Positions 34,087-46,300 of a stretch of 64,000 nt of DNA are shown here, in pieces. Made by a program: the position numbers and the translations under genes. This DNA is from Amoebophrya sp. A120 (Eukaryota; Sar; Dinophyceae; Syndiniales; Amoebophryaceae): contig CAJINV010000007.1 in NCBI GenBank assembly GCA_905178155.1, forward strand, positions 2,771,151-2,835,150, in the 5' to 3' direction. The first letter of the stretch is position 1. Each line of letters opens with the position of its first letter. A model generated the notes under the pieces. That model did not search any database. It was given only the letters and a program-made list of their open reading frames with translations, and was not told where the DNA came from.

Positions 34087-37000
34087 TTGCTACACAAACT
34101 ACACAAAGCAAGAAAACTATTCTTACGGCTGGCGAAAACTCGATGTTATAATACGAATTATTCTCGATGCTTTTCAACTAAATTTTTACCGAAAATACCC
34201 CCCCAAAAGAACCCCCCACGAAAAGAGCCACAGCTTGGCGATGATGCACCAACGACTACGAGTCAGTTTGAAAAAGATGAATGCGCGTTCGACAACAGGG
34301 CTGACATCTTGAATCAAGATTCATCATCATTAATCGATATGGATGATTTATTATTGAATCTCGATAAGAATGAAAATGATATTTGTACCAATGATGCAGC
34401 TGGTCCAGCGGGACAGCTGAGAGGAAAACGAAAACGAACAGAGCTGGAGCTGGTTGAGCAGTTTGCAACTCCTGAGATGGCAAATTTGATACAACAAGTC
34501 CAGGCTCTTGAGTCGACCGATCGCGAAATCAGAAAGATTTTATATCCTCGATCTCATGCTTCGGATGCGTCCAAAACCGAACGAGTTGAAAAATGCAATC
34601 TGTCAATAGATGCAGTATTTTCGATCGCAACAAAAGAAAGCGAGCAAAATCATTCGCCCGAGTACACAGCAAGAAAGCTCGCACACCTCTACAGCGTTCG
34701 CGAATCAGTATTGAGGAAGGTGCGCGAGGCGAACGATGCGTATCGGAATGAAAAGGACGAGCAGCACCGAAATCATGAAACAGCTTTTAATTGTGTCGAT
34801 GATGCAATTTGCGACAGTGGCGCAACAAGTCACATGTCGGGCCGACCAGAGATTTTCGAATCTTGGGACGAAAGTAATCCAGTGCGAATAACTGTAGCAG
34901 ACGGAAAGGAGTTGGATGGCCCTGGATATTTTGGCACATTGAAACCAAACGCACTTGGTTGCAAACGTGCAACATTCCATCCATTCCTTCCACAGACTCT
35001 CCTCAGTGTCGAACAACTTAAGAAAGAAGGATACAGGGTTGCTTTCGACGAAGGGGGCAACTACTTGCAAAGTAGGAAAACAGGAAAGAGAACTTTTCTC
35101 CACAAAGGGATCGGAACCAAGCTGCCGGCCGTGGCACTTGGGTTCAACGAAGATCCTGGCGAGCAAGGTTTGTTGTGCGAAGAGATCGAGACCGAGGCTA
35201 CCATGATGACAAAGGCTGAGAAAATGCTTCTTGATCATCAGCGTGCTGGACATCGTAGTCTACCTGGAATAGTAGTCCGATGCCCTGCCTGCGATCTCGC
35301 GAAAAGCAAAGGCGCGCAACATGCAAAAGTAAAGAAAGAATGCTACAAAGTTGAGAAATTCACTGACCAAGTTGATTTTGACTTCACTGGACCTTGGGAA
35401 CCTGACTACTGGTCGCAAAGATGGGCTTTGAATGCCATCGATCAAGCAACCAGCTGGCCTCGTTCTTTCATCTGCAAAAGCAAAGCAGAAGCAGGCGCGA
35501 AACTGCAGGTCTGGATAAATGAAGAGGGACCACCGAAAAGAGTGAGATCCGACAACGCGAAAGAGTTCAAGGAGCCAAATAGCACTTGGAAAAAGACAGC
35601 ACAGACACAGTCCCCGCCGATTCATACTGACTCTTCAGCCCCATATGAGCCGCAAGAGAATGGGAAAGTTGAAAGATACAACCAAACTCACCAAAACGGA
35701 GTAAGAGCTATGATGGTCGGAGTTGATAAACGTATGTGGAGTTATGCAGCTCGCACTTTCTCACACATATTCGCCCGAACCCCGACAGCCAAAGGAGGCG
35801 AGTCGCCATATGAAAAACGCTTCAAAAGAAAACCTTCCATCAAGTACCTCCGACGGTTCGGAAGCTTGGTCTACGCGAAGGATCACTCACAGAAGTCGAA
35901 GCTTGAAGACCGGTTTACCCGTGGAATCTTTCTGGGCTACGCTCAAGAAAATTCTACATACCTGGTAGGCATGTGGTCTGCAGATGGTCGACGTAAGAAA
36001 AGCTCCAAAATCCGTTTCGGAGTTCACGAAGTGAAATGTTGTAAGTTTGATGAATCAGCGCTGGTCAGCAAAATAGATGATCTAAAGCCGGACGCTGACA
36101 AGCTGACGACTGATTTTCCGAATCCGGCGCGTCTGGGTGATAGTTCACAGCTCGAAGAGCCGAATGCGCCCGCTGCAGATCGCGATCAAAGCAGTCGTGG
36201 TCAGGACGCTCCGAGGACCGATCGTTCGAAAGATGAAGAAGATGCGGACAAGCGCAATTCCGATAATGCAAAGGATAACGTCCAAAATGACGAGGGCAAG
36301 AGTTTCGAAGGGGGTGAGCAACCTGAGGAAGGGGGTAAGGAAAAGCAAAACCCTAATCAGGTTTGGCTCGATATGTTTTCAGATGAGGCGCCTGAGAACT
36401 CCCCGGAACAGAAAGCAAAAGCTGAGAATGGAAATCGGAAAAGAAAGTCGAATACAGTTGATGCTGATGCTGCAGATAATGAGACACAAAAAGCGCCTAG
36501 GATCCTCGTTGAAGGACCTACACGAAAGAAACTTCGTAAGAAGGGCCGAGGCCAGGACAAAAAGAAGCGCAAAGAACGCAACGACAAAGGCAAGAGTCGT
36601 GGTCCTCGAGCTAAGAAAAGACAAAAAGCCAACCTTGTGTCGTCATCTGACTTACTGAAAGATTTACCAATGGAATTTGAAAAAGAAGCAGAGGCTATAT
36701 TCCAGATTCGTCATGAATTAGAGGAAGACGAAACTCCTTACCTCTTTGGCTTGCAGCACACTTGGGCCAAGCGTCTGGAAAGTCCTGACGCAATCAAATG
36801 GATCGAGTCAGATACAAAAGAACGCCTAGCGCTAGAAGAAACGAAAACGTGGAGGCATGCAACCGCAGAAGACATCAAAGAGATGGGCGATAAGTTAGAA
36901 ACTATCCCGACGGTTTGCATCTACACGAAGAAAAGAGACGGACGCTACAAGTGTCGTCTAGTAGCACTAGGAAACAGGCAAAGGCTATCTCTACAAGGAG

Positions 37001-38435
37001 AAATATACAGCCCAACTGTGAGCCATGCCGCAAACAGGTATTTACTTGCTGAAGCAGCAGCACACGGATGGAAAGTTAGACAGTTCGATACTTCCAATGC
37101 GTTTGTGCGTGCAGGTCTAGGTGACGAGATCGCGTTATGTCGCCTGCCCAAGCATAACGGCTGGAGCAAGAACAAAGAAAAAGGCGATGTTGTCAGGCTG
37201 TTAAAGTCGTTATACGGTCTGAAGATCAGCCCACGCCGCTGGTATGACGAATATGCTGGCAAACTCAAGAAGTTAGGCTGGGTTGTATCCGAACACGAAC
37301 CAGGTTTGTTCAAGAAATTTGCAAAAGACAAACAGGGAAAAGAGCAAGAACTCTGGCTAGCAGTTTACGTAGATGACAACATCACCACAGGTGAAGACGA
37401 TGACCTCGTCGCTGCAGAAATGAATGCAATTTTAGCAGAGTTCCCAGGAAAAGAAATTCTCGCAGAATATGACAAAGAAGGCAATGAGATCCACGACCTT
37501 CTAGGCGCAAAGTTGATCTTCAATGCGAAAAAGAGAGTCATGAAAATCACTTGCGAAGATGCAATTGATAAGCTGCTTGAGAAATTTCACATGAAGGACT
37601 GCCATGCAGTAGCTTCCCCATGTTTACCAAATTCCCATGCAGACTTGGACTCGCCGTCGAATTCCACACTTCCGATAAGATCGCTAGTTGGTGGAATGTT
37701 GTATCTCAGTTGCGTTGCCCGGCCTGATATCGCATTCGCAATACAGAAAGTAGCGACGCAGGTAGCTAGTCCAACCGACCAAACGGCAAAAGATGCCAAG
37801 CGTATTCTAGCGCATTTGAAAGGAACCAAATCGAACCAAATCGCAAGGATTAGAATACAACAAGCAACAAGAAAAGAAATTCAAAGAAATTTACACAAAA
37901 GCCGCAGAGCTAGAAAACAAGGAATCAATACAGAGACGCCATTGCGTTCTGCGATGCAGATTTCGCTGGATGTTCTGTAAGTTTCCGATCCACGTCCGGC
38001 GCAATCTTATATCGACGCGGAGTTCCTATTTGTTGGAAGTCGAAACATCAATCGACTCGAGCTACGTCAACAATGGAAGCCGAGTACTGCGCGATGTATG
38101 ACTGCGTAAGGATGACGATGGACCAAGGATATTTGAACTGGTTTCCAGAACAGGAGTCAGGATCTCTACCGTTGATCTTCAACGACAACAAGTCCGCGCT
38201 TGCGTTGAGTCAGACATCCGTAGCCACGAAAAGATCCAAGCACATGAGTCTTCGACTACATCTGGCACGAGACTACGGAAAAGACTTGTGTTATATTAAC
38301 ACGGATATCAATCTAGCGGATGGATTGACGAAACCACTTCCAGGAGAGAAATACATTCAAATCTTCAAAGCTCCGTCAAGAAAAGCTAATGAAGTATTTG
38401 CGAAAGCTCATTTTGTCGATTTCAGTAATCTCTAG
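34087..38435 (+). pseudogene. pol: copia pol polyprotein, frame-broken
   Basis: One long frame (to 37980) encodes, in order: aspartic protease (CDSGATSHM, about 34805); the HHCC zinc-binding pre-integrase (LDHQRAGH, CPAC, 35227-35290); the integrase core with DFDFTG (about 35370), RSDNAKEF (about 35545) and ENGKVERY (about 35655); a long K/E-rich linker; and reverse transcriptase (FDTSNAF, about 37085; YVDDN, about 37366). RNase H (FCDADFAG, STMEAEY, DNKSAL, ADGLTKP) continues to 38435 in another frame. Two frame changes separate it from reverse transcriptase. One coincides with a 10-bp tandem duplication at 37824-37843; the second is near 37920. The initiating Met at 34087 is arbitrary, because copia pol is normally made as a gag-pol fusion. 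Confidence 0.88.
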
Positions 38436-38520
38436 GATTTATTGATGCGAATTTCACAAGAATTCACCACATCAAAGATTTCTCGAGATGATTTCATGTT
38501 CATTGATTCGGAAGGGGGAA

Positions 38521-38885
38521 TGTAGGCATGATCAAGAAACACGACGTAAATCGATCTTGACAACCAACCCGATTCCGCAATGCAAAATTGAAATCACGAT
38601 GTAAATCAAGATGAACTGATGATGATTCAAAATGAGGTCTAACCGAAATCACGATGTAAATTTGATGGCGATGATCAACGATTGTTGATCTGATTTTAGT
38701 GGCGGTTCGAGTCTGAATTTGAAGCACCCCAAAACTTGAATGTTTACCCGCAGGCTGTACGTTAGTACCATTCAGATTGATTGCAACTTGAAACGCCTTC
38801 AAACAGGGCCTATTTACACCTTCACTCAAAGATGACCAGTGTTCAAATCGCCCGCGTTTCTTGCGTTGTTGATTGTCTTCCGACA
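38521..38885 (+). repeat. right LTR
   Basis: 365 bp, same ends as the left LTR. It is immediately followed by CAAAC repeats (38886 onward) and lies about 100 bp from the stop codon of the neighbouring cyclin gene. Confidence 0.92.
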
Positions 38886-38989
38886 CAAACAAACAAACAA
38901 ACAAACAAACAAACAACACACGGGTGAATTTGATAAATATGTAGAATCGCACAGTCCCTTTCCCTGCTCAAGGCCCAGCCGTAACACAG

Positions 38990-41848
38990 TCACACATCCG
39001 TCGGTCGGTTGCTGTAGTCGTCGCTCGTTTGCGGCATGCAGAAGCCCAGACGGTGCGCAGAAGACTCTCGCGAGGAATCAGTTCGCGTTCGTCTGCCGAC
39101 AATCACCGCAGCGCCTTCAAGGTCACTCCCAACCAGGCAGTCGGGAGACCACGACCAGGCTCCGTCGTCTTTGTGTCGGTAGATCGCATACAGTTTGCCC
39201 TTGCGCGATCTTTTGCTTTTCGCTATCGCCGAACCGCTACCACAACGGTCGTGTAGTACCGCACGAGTATTGTCATCTTCTCCCTCATGCGGCCCCTTTC
39301 GGAATGCGTGCTCGAACAGGAGGCGTGTGTGTTCCTTCAAGTTCTTCAGCGTCAGTGGGAACACTCCCGGGGGCAGAGATTGCGTCGAACCGGAACTCGA
39401 GTAGTTGATCCTTCTGGATCTGGAATTGGTATCGGACCTCTCGTCTGAAGCCGAATCTGGCCCGGTTGAGGTGCTTGCGTTTTGAATCACGCGCATGTCG
39501 CCGGTACGAGGCCCCTTGGTGCCGCGGTAGCGATGCAGCGTACCCGGTCGCGAACGTCTTTTATCTACTGCGGGTGGTCGTGGTGATAGTCTGCGCCCCA
39601 CGGGGTGTTGTGCGTCGTCTACTAGTTCCAGACTCGGTTTGGCCTGCCATCGCTTAGATTGAATGGTGCGGCTCGGTTCTGGCGTAGAAGATGAAGATGG
39701 GGCCGACCAGGCTAACGTCCCCGATGCAGTCGCGCTGCACGAAGTTCCGCACAGTGGTCCTTGTCCTTCATGCTGCCGGTCATCGCGACTCCGCCAGTCG
39801 CCTAGCGAGCCTGTTGCCTGGGCCTGCCGCAATCTTGTTCCTACCCCCTGCTCCTCCTGCTCCACGTGGTTCCCGTTCCGTTCATCTTCACCAGATGAAA
39901 TAAACTCAATATCTTCAACTGACTGAATGTATCGAGCACCCGGCGGCTGGTCTTTTCGGTTTTTGTTTTTTTCTCGGAGATTTCGCACTAAGTATCGCTC
40001 CGCTGCAAATCTCGAATCTGTCCCGGGATCAAGTGCGGGGAAATCCAGCGGTTGCAGACCCTCTACTCTGTGCAGGGCCTGAAGAGCAGCGGCTTCGTTG
40101 GTATCCATTTTTAGGAAAGCCCGCTTGTAGTGCTGGAATTCAGGAACTGAAACACAGATGTTAAAATCTAGCAGGGAAAAAAAGGCCCACTCCAATTTGT
40201 TTAACTCTTTCAACGGCACTCCCCCGATTAAGGCATATCGTTTGTTGGAGTTGAATCGGTCGTCCCAATACTTCGAAGCCAGTGTGATTGCGGCAAGCCA
40301 AAAACGGTAGATGTTTGCATTGTTCAGGCGGTGGCTCCGATGTTTTCCGGGAGGGTCGACGCTCGTCAGCGACGCCCGCAGTCGGTCAAGATAGATGTAC
40401 GCGATAACGTAGCTTTCCGCACTCGCGTCGAAGTAATTGTGGAACCGCGCAAAATACTCGCTCAGAGGCATCGACGTCGGGCTCGTTAAGTAAAACATGT
40501 TGAGTCGCTTGTCCTCGCAATATTTCGGCCTGCGATAAATGCCGTGCTTCGGGTCATGAGTTTCGGTGTAGTAACTAACGTTGCGCCAATAAAGGTCCGG
40601 CTGAATCAAGTCCAGCGTTAGCGAGTCCTGCATTTCCATGGGCAGGGTGATCTTCTGCAGCGCGCTTGCGACGTTGCGAACCAAACGGCCATCCTCTGCA
40701 TCAGCTGCTTCGTAAAGACTTTGCATCAGCTGCTTCGCCTCGTCTGACTGCTGCATCTTCAGCTGCTTGTCCTTCAGGTTCAGCTGCTTCAGCTGCATCA
40801 GCAGCTTCGCCTCGTCTGACTTTAACTTTCCAACCTCTGCCAAGGGATCGTCGTACCGTCCCGTTGCCGCAGGCTGAAAAGGCCGATCCAGCTGTCCCAG
40901 ATGGTTGTAGCAGGGAACCTGGCCCGGACAACATTCCACGTCCGTCTCCGCGTTCGCGTCATCAAACGAAGCAAGCGACACTACAGCGTTCGCACTGCCG
41001 GCTTCGGCCGCTGCGCCCCGCCGAATATCAGGTTGGACAACACCACCGCAACCTAACAGGCCGTCAGAGGCTAGAGAAGCATCGGAGGGGCAATTCTTTT
41101 GTGGCGCCGCCACGGCTGCGGATGTCGTGCCTTCCCTGCAGCCTTGAAGTTGTGGACAAGATCTAGAAGTGCTGCGGGTGGTGCCGAAGTGTTGTAGTTC
41201 CGGCGTTTCTTCACTAGCTACACCCGCACTGATCATCCCTCCCCGTTCTTGATGAGCACGCGACTCAAAAGCGCGACAAGTGGACGATGCCTTCTCCTGC
41301 TCTGGTGGTGGTGGATGCGCATGCACAGCCCCCGGTGAGTTCGGCCCGTTTTTCGTGGCATCTTTGTAATGCTTGTCTTGCCGGTCACACGCGGAGCAAA
41401 GATTTCGCAGCGATTCACGGGTGACGCCATGTACTGCGTCCTGCTGGTGTACGCCATGGGGTGACGGCGGTGGGTCGCATTCACGGGTGACACCATGTAC
41501 CGCGTCCTGCTGTGGCACGAATGCTCTGTTGTCCCGGAGGTCGCACCAACTACTACCAGAAGATGCACCTTGCGCTTGCCATGTTTTTTCATCCGCGCCC
41601 GCTGCGATGTCGGGTCGCGAACGAGCGCGCGGGGCCATCTTCCCGTCCGGAGAGAAGTCGTCGGGGATGACCGGCGGCGCGCGGCCCTCTGCGTCCGCAT
41701 GAGCTGCTGCATCCGGGTCGTCGAACGGAGCCGACGGCGCCAGCTGTCGTGCATCCTCCGGACTGAAGTCACGCGGCGGCGTCACACGCACCGTTCCGGC
41801 TTGCGTAACAGAAGCGGCAAGAAAGATAGAGAGGCAGCAAAGCCTCAT
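38990..41848 (-). CDS. cyclin-box protein (PHO80/P-U type) with predicted signal peptide
   Basis: A single exon of 952 residues. It opens with a textbook secretory signal (MRLCCLSIFLAASVTQA). A repeated QQDAVHGVTRE block and Ser/Pro-rich sequence follow, then a short helical repeat (SDEAKLLMQ and SDEAKQLMQ, about residues 345-380). A cyclin box spans about residues 455-580: SEYFARFHNYFDAS, YIYLDRL, FWLAAITLASKYWDD, GGVPLKELNKLEWAFFSLLDF. This pattern is typical of PHO80/cyclin P-U proteins that partner cyclin-dependent kinases. The C-terminal 350 residues are low-complexity and basic. A secretory signal on a cyclin is odd: the first Met may not be used, or the protein may enter the secretory or plastid-type route. 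The retrotransposon ends in its 3' flank. Confidence 0.78.
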   Translation of the reverse strand: MRLCCLSIFLAASVTQAGTVRVTPPRDFSPEDARQLAPSAPFDDPDAAAHADAEGRAPPVIPDDFSPDGKMAPRARSRPDIAAGADEKTWQAQGASSGSSWCDLRDNRAFVPQQDAVHGVTRECDPPPSPHGVHQQDAVHGVTRESLRNLCSACDRQDKHYKDATKNGPNSPGAVHAHPPPPEQEKASSTCRAFESRAHQERGGMISAGVASEETPELQHFGTTRSTSRSCPQLQGCREGTTSAAVAAPQKNCPSDASLASDGLLGCGGVVQPDIRRGAAAEAGSANAVVSLASFDDANAETDVECCPGQVPCYNHLGQLDRPFQPAATGRYDDPLAEVGKLKSDEAKLLMQLKQLNLKDKQLKMQQSDEAKQLMQSLYEAADAEDGRLVRNVASALQKITLPMEMQDSLTLDLIQPDLYWRNVSYYTETHDPKHGIYRRPKYCEDKRLNMFYLTSPTSMPLSEYFARFHNYFDASAESYVIAYIYLDRLRASLTSVDPPGKHRSHRLNNANIYRFWLAAITLASKYWDDRFNSNKRYALIGGVPLKELNKLEWAFFSLLDFNICVSVPEFQHYKRAFLKMDTNEAAALQALHRVEGLQPLDFPALDPGTDSRFAAERYLVRNLREKNKNRKDQPPGARYIQSVEDIEFISSGEDERNGNHVEQEEQGVGTRLRQAQATGSLGDWRSRDDRQHEGQGPLCGTSCSATASGTLAWSAPSSSSTPEPSRTIQSKRWQAKPSLELVDDAQHPVGRRLSPRPPAVDKRRSRPGTLHRYRGTKGPRTGDMRVIQNASTSTGPDSASDERSDTNSRSRRINYSSSGSTQSLPPGVFPLTLKNLKEHTRLLFEHAFRKGPHEGEDDNTRAVLHDRCGSGSAIAKSKRSRKGKLYAIYRHKDDGAWSWSPDCLVGSDLEGAAVIVGRRTRTDSSRESSAHRLGFCMPQTSDDYSNRPTDV

Positions 41849-43337
41849 CGTCGGAAATGGTTTTTAGCTGCAGGAGAAACAAGTTTAGGCTTTAATCGAG
41901 CACAAATTCGTACAAATATGTTTGAGCAAGAAATAGGTAAAACCAATTAAAAGAATAAATGTAAACGCGTAAAAAAATATAAAGAAGTACGTAAGCTTAG
42001 CCTGGGGTGGTCGTACTTAAGTACACAAGGAATATCACGGGTAAAGAGGACGCTTGGGCTCCTTCCTACGATGCCTATTGCTACTGAATGAACCTTGTAA
42101 AAACTGAACCAATGTCAATGTACAATGTCGCGTGAATATTCTCGAAAAATATCACCTCTAGCTCAACAAGGTCGGACGACCAGTGTTGAAGGTTATGACT
42201 AGTCTGAATCATCAACTTTAGGATGTGTGGGGAGAGAAACAATGTTTATTCGCGCCTCACAGCTTCCCCCAGACTCTTCCCCGCGCCGCGCCATGTTCCA
42301 TATCGTAGTGGCCCGCTAGCGACGGGGGGTGCGGGCCGACGGTAGTAGCGTCGGGTTGCAAGTACTTAGTTTTAGTTAGTGATAGCGGTTGCGAATAATC
42401 ATAATAAGTTAATATTATTATTATTTTTATATTATAAAAATAGCATCTCACAATAAATTTTCAATGTCTTAGAGCCGTCTCTTCTTTTTTGTCCCTGTCG
42501 TGGAAGTTTGGAATTGGAAGGCCGTTACAAACACAACTTCGCCAATTAATTTCACCGTTTTACTTTTGAATTCGTGGAAGCTGAAGCGTGACTTTTGCCG
42601 GTATTGCTATTGTTGCCAAAAACATGAACATGACGATCATACGGAAAATGGACTAAACTCCGTCGCCGCAAGAAAACGCACCAATTCATAAGAATGAAGT
42701 AAAGCCGAGGCTCCTCCTGTACTAGTTCTACTCGCCTAGCTAAGATCCCTTTTTGCATCTTAACACCAGCTACGGTGCGTGATCTTCATCGCAATCGAAG
42801 CCAAGCTCGTCGGAATAAAGCACTGGAATAAACACAAAGAGAGCAAAGTTGAAGTTGAAGCTGAACTTGAACATCAACATCTTGCGAACAACTTGGGCAG
42901 CGCCGCACACTGGAACTACTCCACGACCTGTCCAGTTCTTTCAATTTAGATTTAGGCTCACATCGTCATGCCGTCGCACTGACATTTACAGGTACGGCGT
43001 TCTGCCCTGCTTCAGTTTCTGGTCAGTCTAATGAATTTCCGCAAAAAAAGTTTCGCTCACCCAATAAGACACTAAACAAACGGAGGTGATGTCCACCAAG
43101 TACGCGGATAGTGTTCTATTCCATTTCAAATGAGTAATTGCAAAGAAAAGAAGGAGCACGCACTAGCTACTCGACTACGAAAATACCCGCGAAAGTGCGA
43201 TCGTCCTTTGCGGGGAATAGAACTTCCTACTTGAACGAAACATGCTAGGAAAAATTTCGATCTGTGCGAATCTTTCTCCAGCTGGTGACAGCTACAATAT
43301 GATTATTTTTTTGTCAACATCATAGGAGCACCAACCC
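41849..43337. other. intergenic region
   Basis: About 1.5 kb without a supported gene. It includes a very A/T-rich stretch at about 42405-42450 (TAATATTATTATTATTTTTA). It probably contains the cyclin-gene promoter and the 3' end of the gene to the right. Confidence 0.45.
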
Positions 43338-46300
43338 TTAACTTCCCGGCCCTTCGCCATCGCTGCTGTCCAAATGGGGCGTGTGGGGATTGCTCATCTT
43401 CGCAAGCGCGATGTGCTTGGTAATCCTGGAGGAGCCAAACTGCATTTTCTGTTTCGGTTGCGCCGCGGATGCCATATTAATCCCGCCCACGGCCGCGTCG
43501 CCGACCGCGGTGTTCCCCGCCTTCGCGAAGTTTACGGGAGGTGCGCGTTGCTTTTCGCTCTGCGACTTGATTACGGACTGCATCAGGCTGCGCGACTTTT
43601 CGGACAACGCCTTGGCCCCGAAGGAGACCGTGCCCCCGGCGACTTTCGGCTTCATCATCGCACTTCCCTCCGACCGGGCGCTGCTGCCCACGGACTGCGC
43701 GGAGAGCCTCTCTTTTTTTAGTAAATCGCTGAACGCCGCCGCCTGCTGGGCCAGCTTCACCTTCGGGCCCCACAGCTTTTTCGCCCGGAGCAGTTTCTCG
43801 CGCAGGTTCTTCTGGTCCTCCTCCGCCTTGATCTTCGCCGCCGCCTTCTGCTCCTCGATCTTCTTTCGGCGCTTCGCCCGCAGTTCCTCCGGGGAAAGTT
43901 TTTTCTCGTCCTCCTCCCGACCGGACTCGTTGTCCGAGGAGATATCACTCGTGCCACTTACCTGCTCGCCCGCCAGTTTTTTCTTTTGCCGCCGTTTCTG
44001 CCGCTCGCGCTGCTTGCGCCGTTTCTCGATGTCCTCCTGCAATTTCTGTTTCAGCTCCTCCTCGGTGAGGTCTTGGGGATAAGTCGTTGTTCGTGGTGGG
44101 GTCGTTGCGCTAGTGCCTTCAACAAGAGCAGCACCACGAGGACTTGGGGACGTCCTACCAACATCTGGCGCGGCAACTACGCCCTCGTTTTTACCCTCTT
44201 CTACTATTTCCTCGTCGTCCAACGGCTTCACATTCACAGAGGCCGCAGAAAACTCGTCCAGCGTGTCATTCTGCGACTGACGGGATTCCCGCATTATTTG
44301 TTCACCAGCCTGATCAACAACAGCCTCGTCATTTTTGTCTGGAACCATTTCATCTGCTCCTTCGTTTATTGTCCCTCCAATAAATTCATCCTCGTCCCCA
44401 ACAGTTCCTCGCTGTTCCTCCCGCTCGGCCGCGGAACTCCTTATCGAGGTGAAACTCCCCGGCTGCTGTGTTCTAGAAGCAGCTGATGTTCCCTTTTTCT
44501 CATTTCTCGCGGCCATTTTCTCTTGCGCCGTGAAGGCTGCTTGTCGCGCTTGCTCCAGAATGCTCGGCGCCTGCGCGCTGTGGTCGCCTTCGAGGGATCT
44601 GAATTTGGATTTGTTATTTCCGGAGCTGCTGGTGCTGCCCATGGCAAGCACGGTGTCGTAATTAAAATTATTCGGATTGTTTTTTATCGTTCCTGGTTCC
44701 CCCTTCTCCTCGAGCAGATTACTTCCCACCATCACCTCGCTGTTCGCACCTAAATAGCTAAAGTACTCGCCCACGGAGTCGCCGATTTTATCGGTTCCGG
44801 CGATCAGCCAGCGCAGCTCCTCGTCCAAAGCCGGCCACTGCATCTCCAGCGCGGGGGGTTTTAATGGGTGCAGCGCGCGGTGGGAGGACTGCGAGAGCAT
44901 GTGATTCCACAACAAATCCTGCCCCACGCGGGACCCGCTGGTGTTGGCCGCGTTCTTACTCCTTTGCGCGGCTGTTTTCGAATTCTGGCGGGAGGACCCG
45001 AAGGCTTTCTCAACCATGTAGTTGGCGTTATCGAGCTCGTTTTCCATCACTTGCAGAATCTCCTGGTCGATGTCATACACCGGGAGTTGCAATAATGGAC
45101 TACTGGAGGTGCCTTTCTGTTTCCTTTTCTCTTTCGTCCCTGCTGCGCCGGTAGAACTTGCTGCGCCAGAATCTATTCCCTTGCTATCCTTCTTCAGCTT
45201 GGTTCTACCAGCAGCCGTACTCGCCGTGTCGAACACGCTCGCTTGCAAATCCTCCATGCTCTGCTGAAAGAGGTCCGCGTCCTCGACACTCCACGAGGCT
45301 TCCTGCAATTTCCCCGCGCCCGCGTTGTAGTCTATGGCGCGCTTTTTGAACAGCGCCCGCATATCGTCGGTCAACTTTGCGGACACGTTGGACTCCATGT
45401 TTTCCTCGTCAAGAGGCTTGCTATAGGGACTGGTTTTCAAAAAACTACTCACCTTCTGCAACTCGTCGTCCTCGTTTCTTCCCTTGTTAAGATCTGCTGC
45501 GGAAGAGGGACCGGTGCCCGGAGGGGCAGTGTTCCAGGAATCTGGTCGTGTATTTGATTTCAATTCGTCGAATTCGTGTTAATGAAAATTTCGCATGCTT
45601 GCAAGCCAAGTGGAAAACGAAAACTCACGCACTTGCAATATAGAAGCGGCAAACTCCGCACGGAGGCATCACAAGGAAGGCAGAACGCCGAGATCAACAG
45701 AAGCCCTTGGCGTTGTGAGACTACACTTCTTATAACAACGGAAGAACCAATAGAAACAGTACCATAAGCCTCCAATTTTCGCTTGACCCTCTCCCCCGGC
45801 ATGAGCGTTACCACGGGGGACCTCGACCTGCTCCTGCTCTCCTGGCCCAGCAAGACTTTGACGGCCGACACCTTCTTGGGCGGCTCCGGCCGGTCCTTGC
45901 GCTTTTCGAACGTGGACGCCACGTGTCGGCTGTCGACCACGTCGAGTTTGTATTTTTTCGTTTGCTTGTCGTATTTCGTTTCCAGTTTTTTCCCCGCCAG
46001 CTCCTCCTCCTCCTTCTCCCGCTGCTGTTCCGCGGTTTCTTCGTCCTCCATGTTCAGCAGCAGTTGCATCACATCCTTCTTCAGCGCCCGCTCGATCAGC
46101 GCCTCGCGGGACAGAGACAAAGCTTCCCGCTCCTCGTTTTCTGCCATTTCCGCCACCTGCAGCGGGTTTTTCCGCGAAAAATCCTTCCGCAACGGATTCA
46201 GCAGCAGTTCGTGGCCGTCCTGCCCGTCCTTGCCCTCGGCTAGCAGCGTGTGCGCCTCCTTCACCTTCATCCGCTTCGTTTCCTCGGCCAAGACCGCCAA

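Larger units (their letters stand above)
31743..38885 (+). mobile_element. Ty1/copia LTR retrotransposon, nearly complete but mutated
   Basis: Two LTRs (31743-32116 and 38521-38885) bound gag and pol. Each starts TG and ends CA. The putative 5-bp target duplication is CAAAC, in a CAAA microsatellite. The order of protease, integrase, reverse transcriptase and RNase H is the copia arrangement. A purine tract (GGAAGGGGGAA) abuts the right LTR at about 38510-38520. Several frame breaks mean the copy is probably not autonomous. It is the only plus-strand coding unit in the window. Confidence 0.93.

Noticed and set aside
43374-44082. Long plus-strand frames opposite the coiled-coil gene
   Set aside because: They mirror the biased codon use of the minus-strand gene, which has the protein-like composition.
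45560-45775. A gene boundary between two long frames near 45.6 kb
   Set aside because: The two frames join through a GT-AG intron in matching phase, and neither has its own convincing start or stop there, so one gene is the better model.
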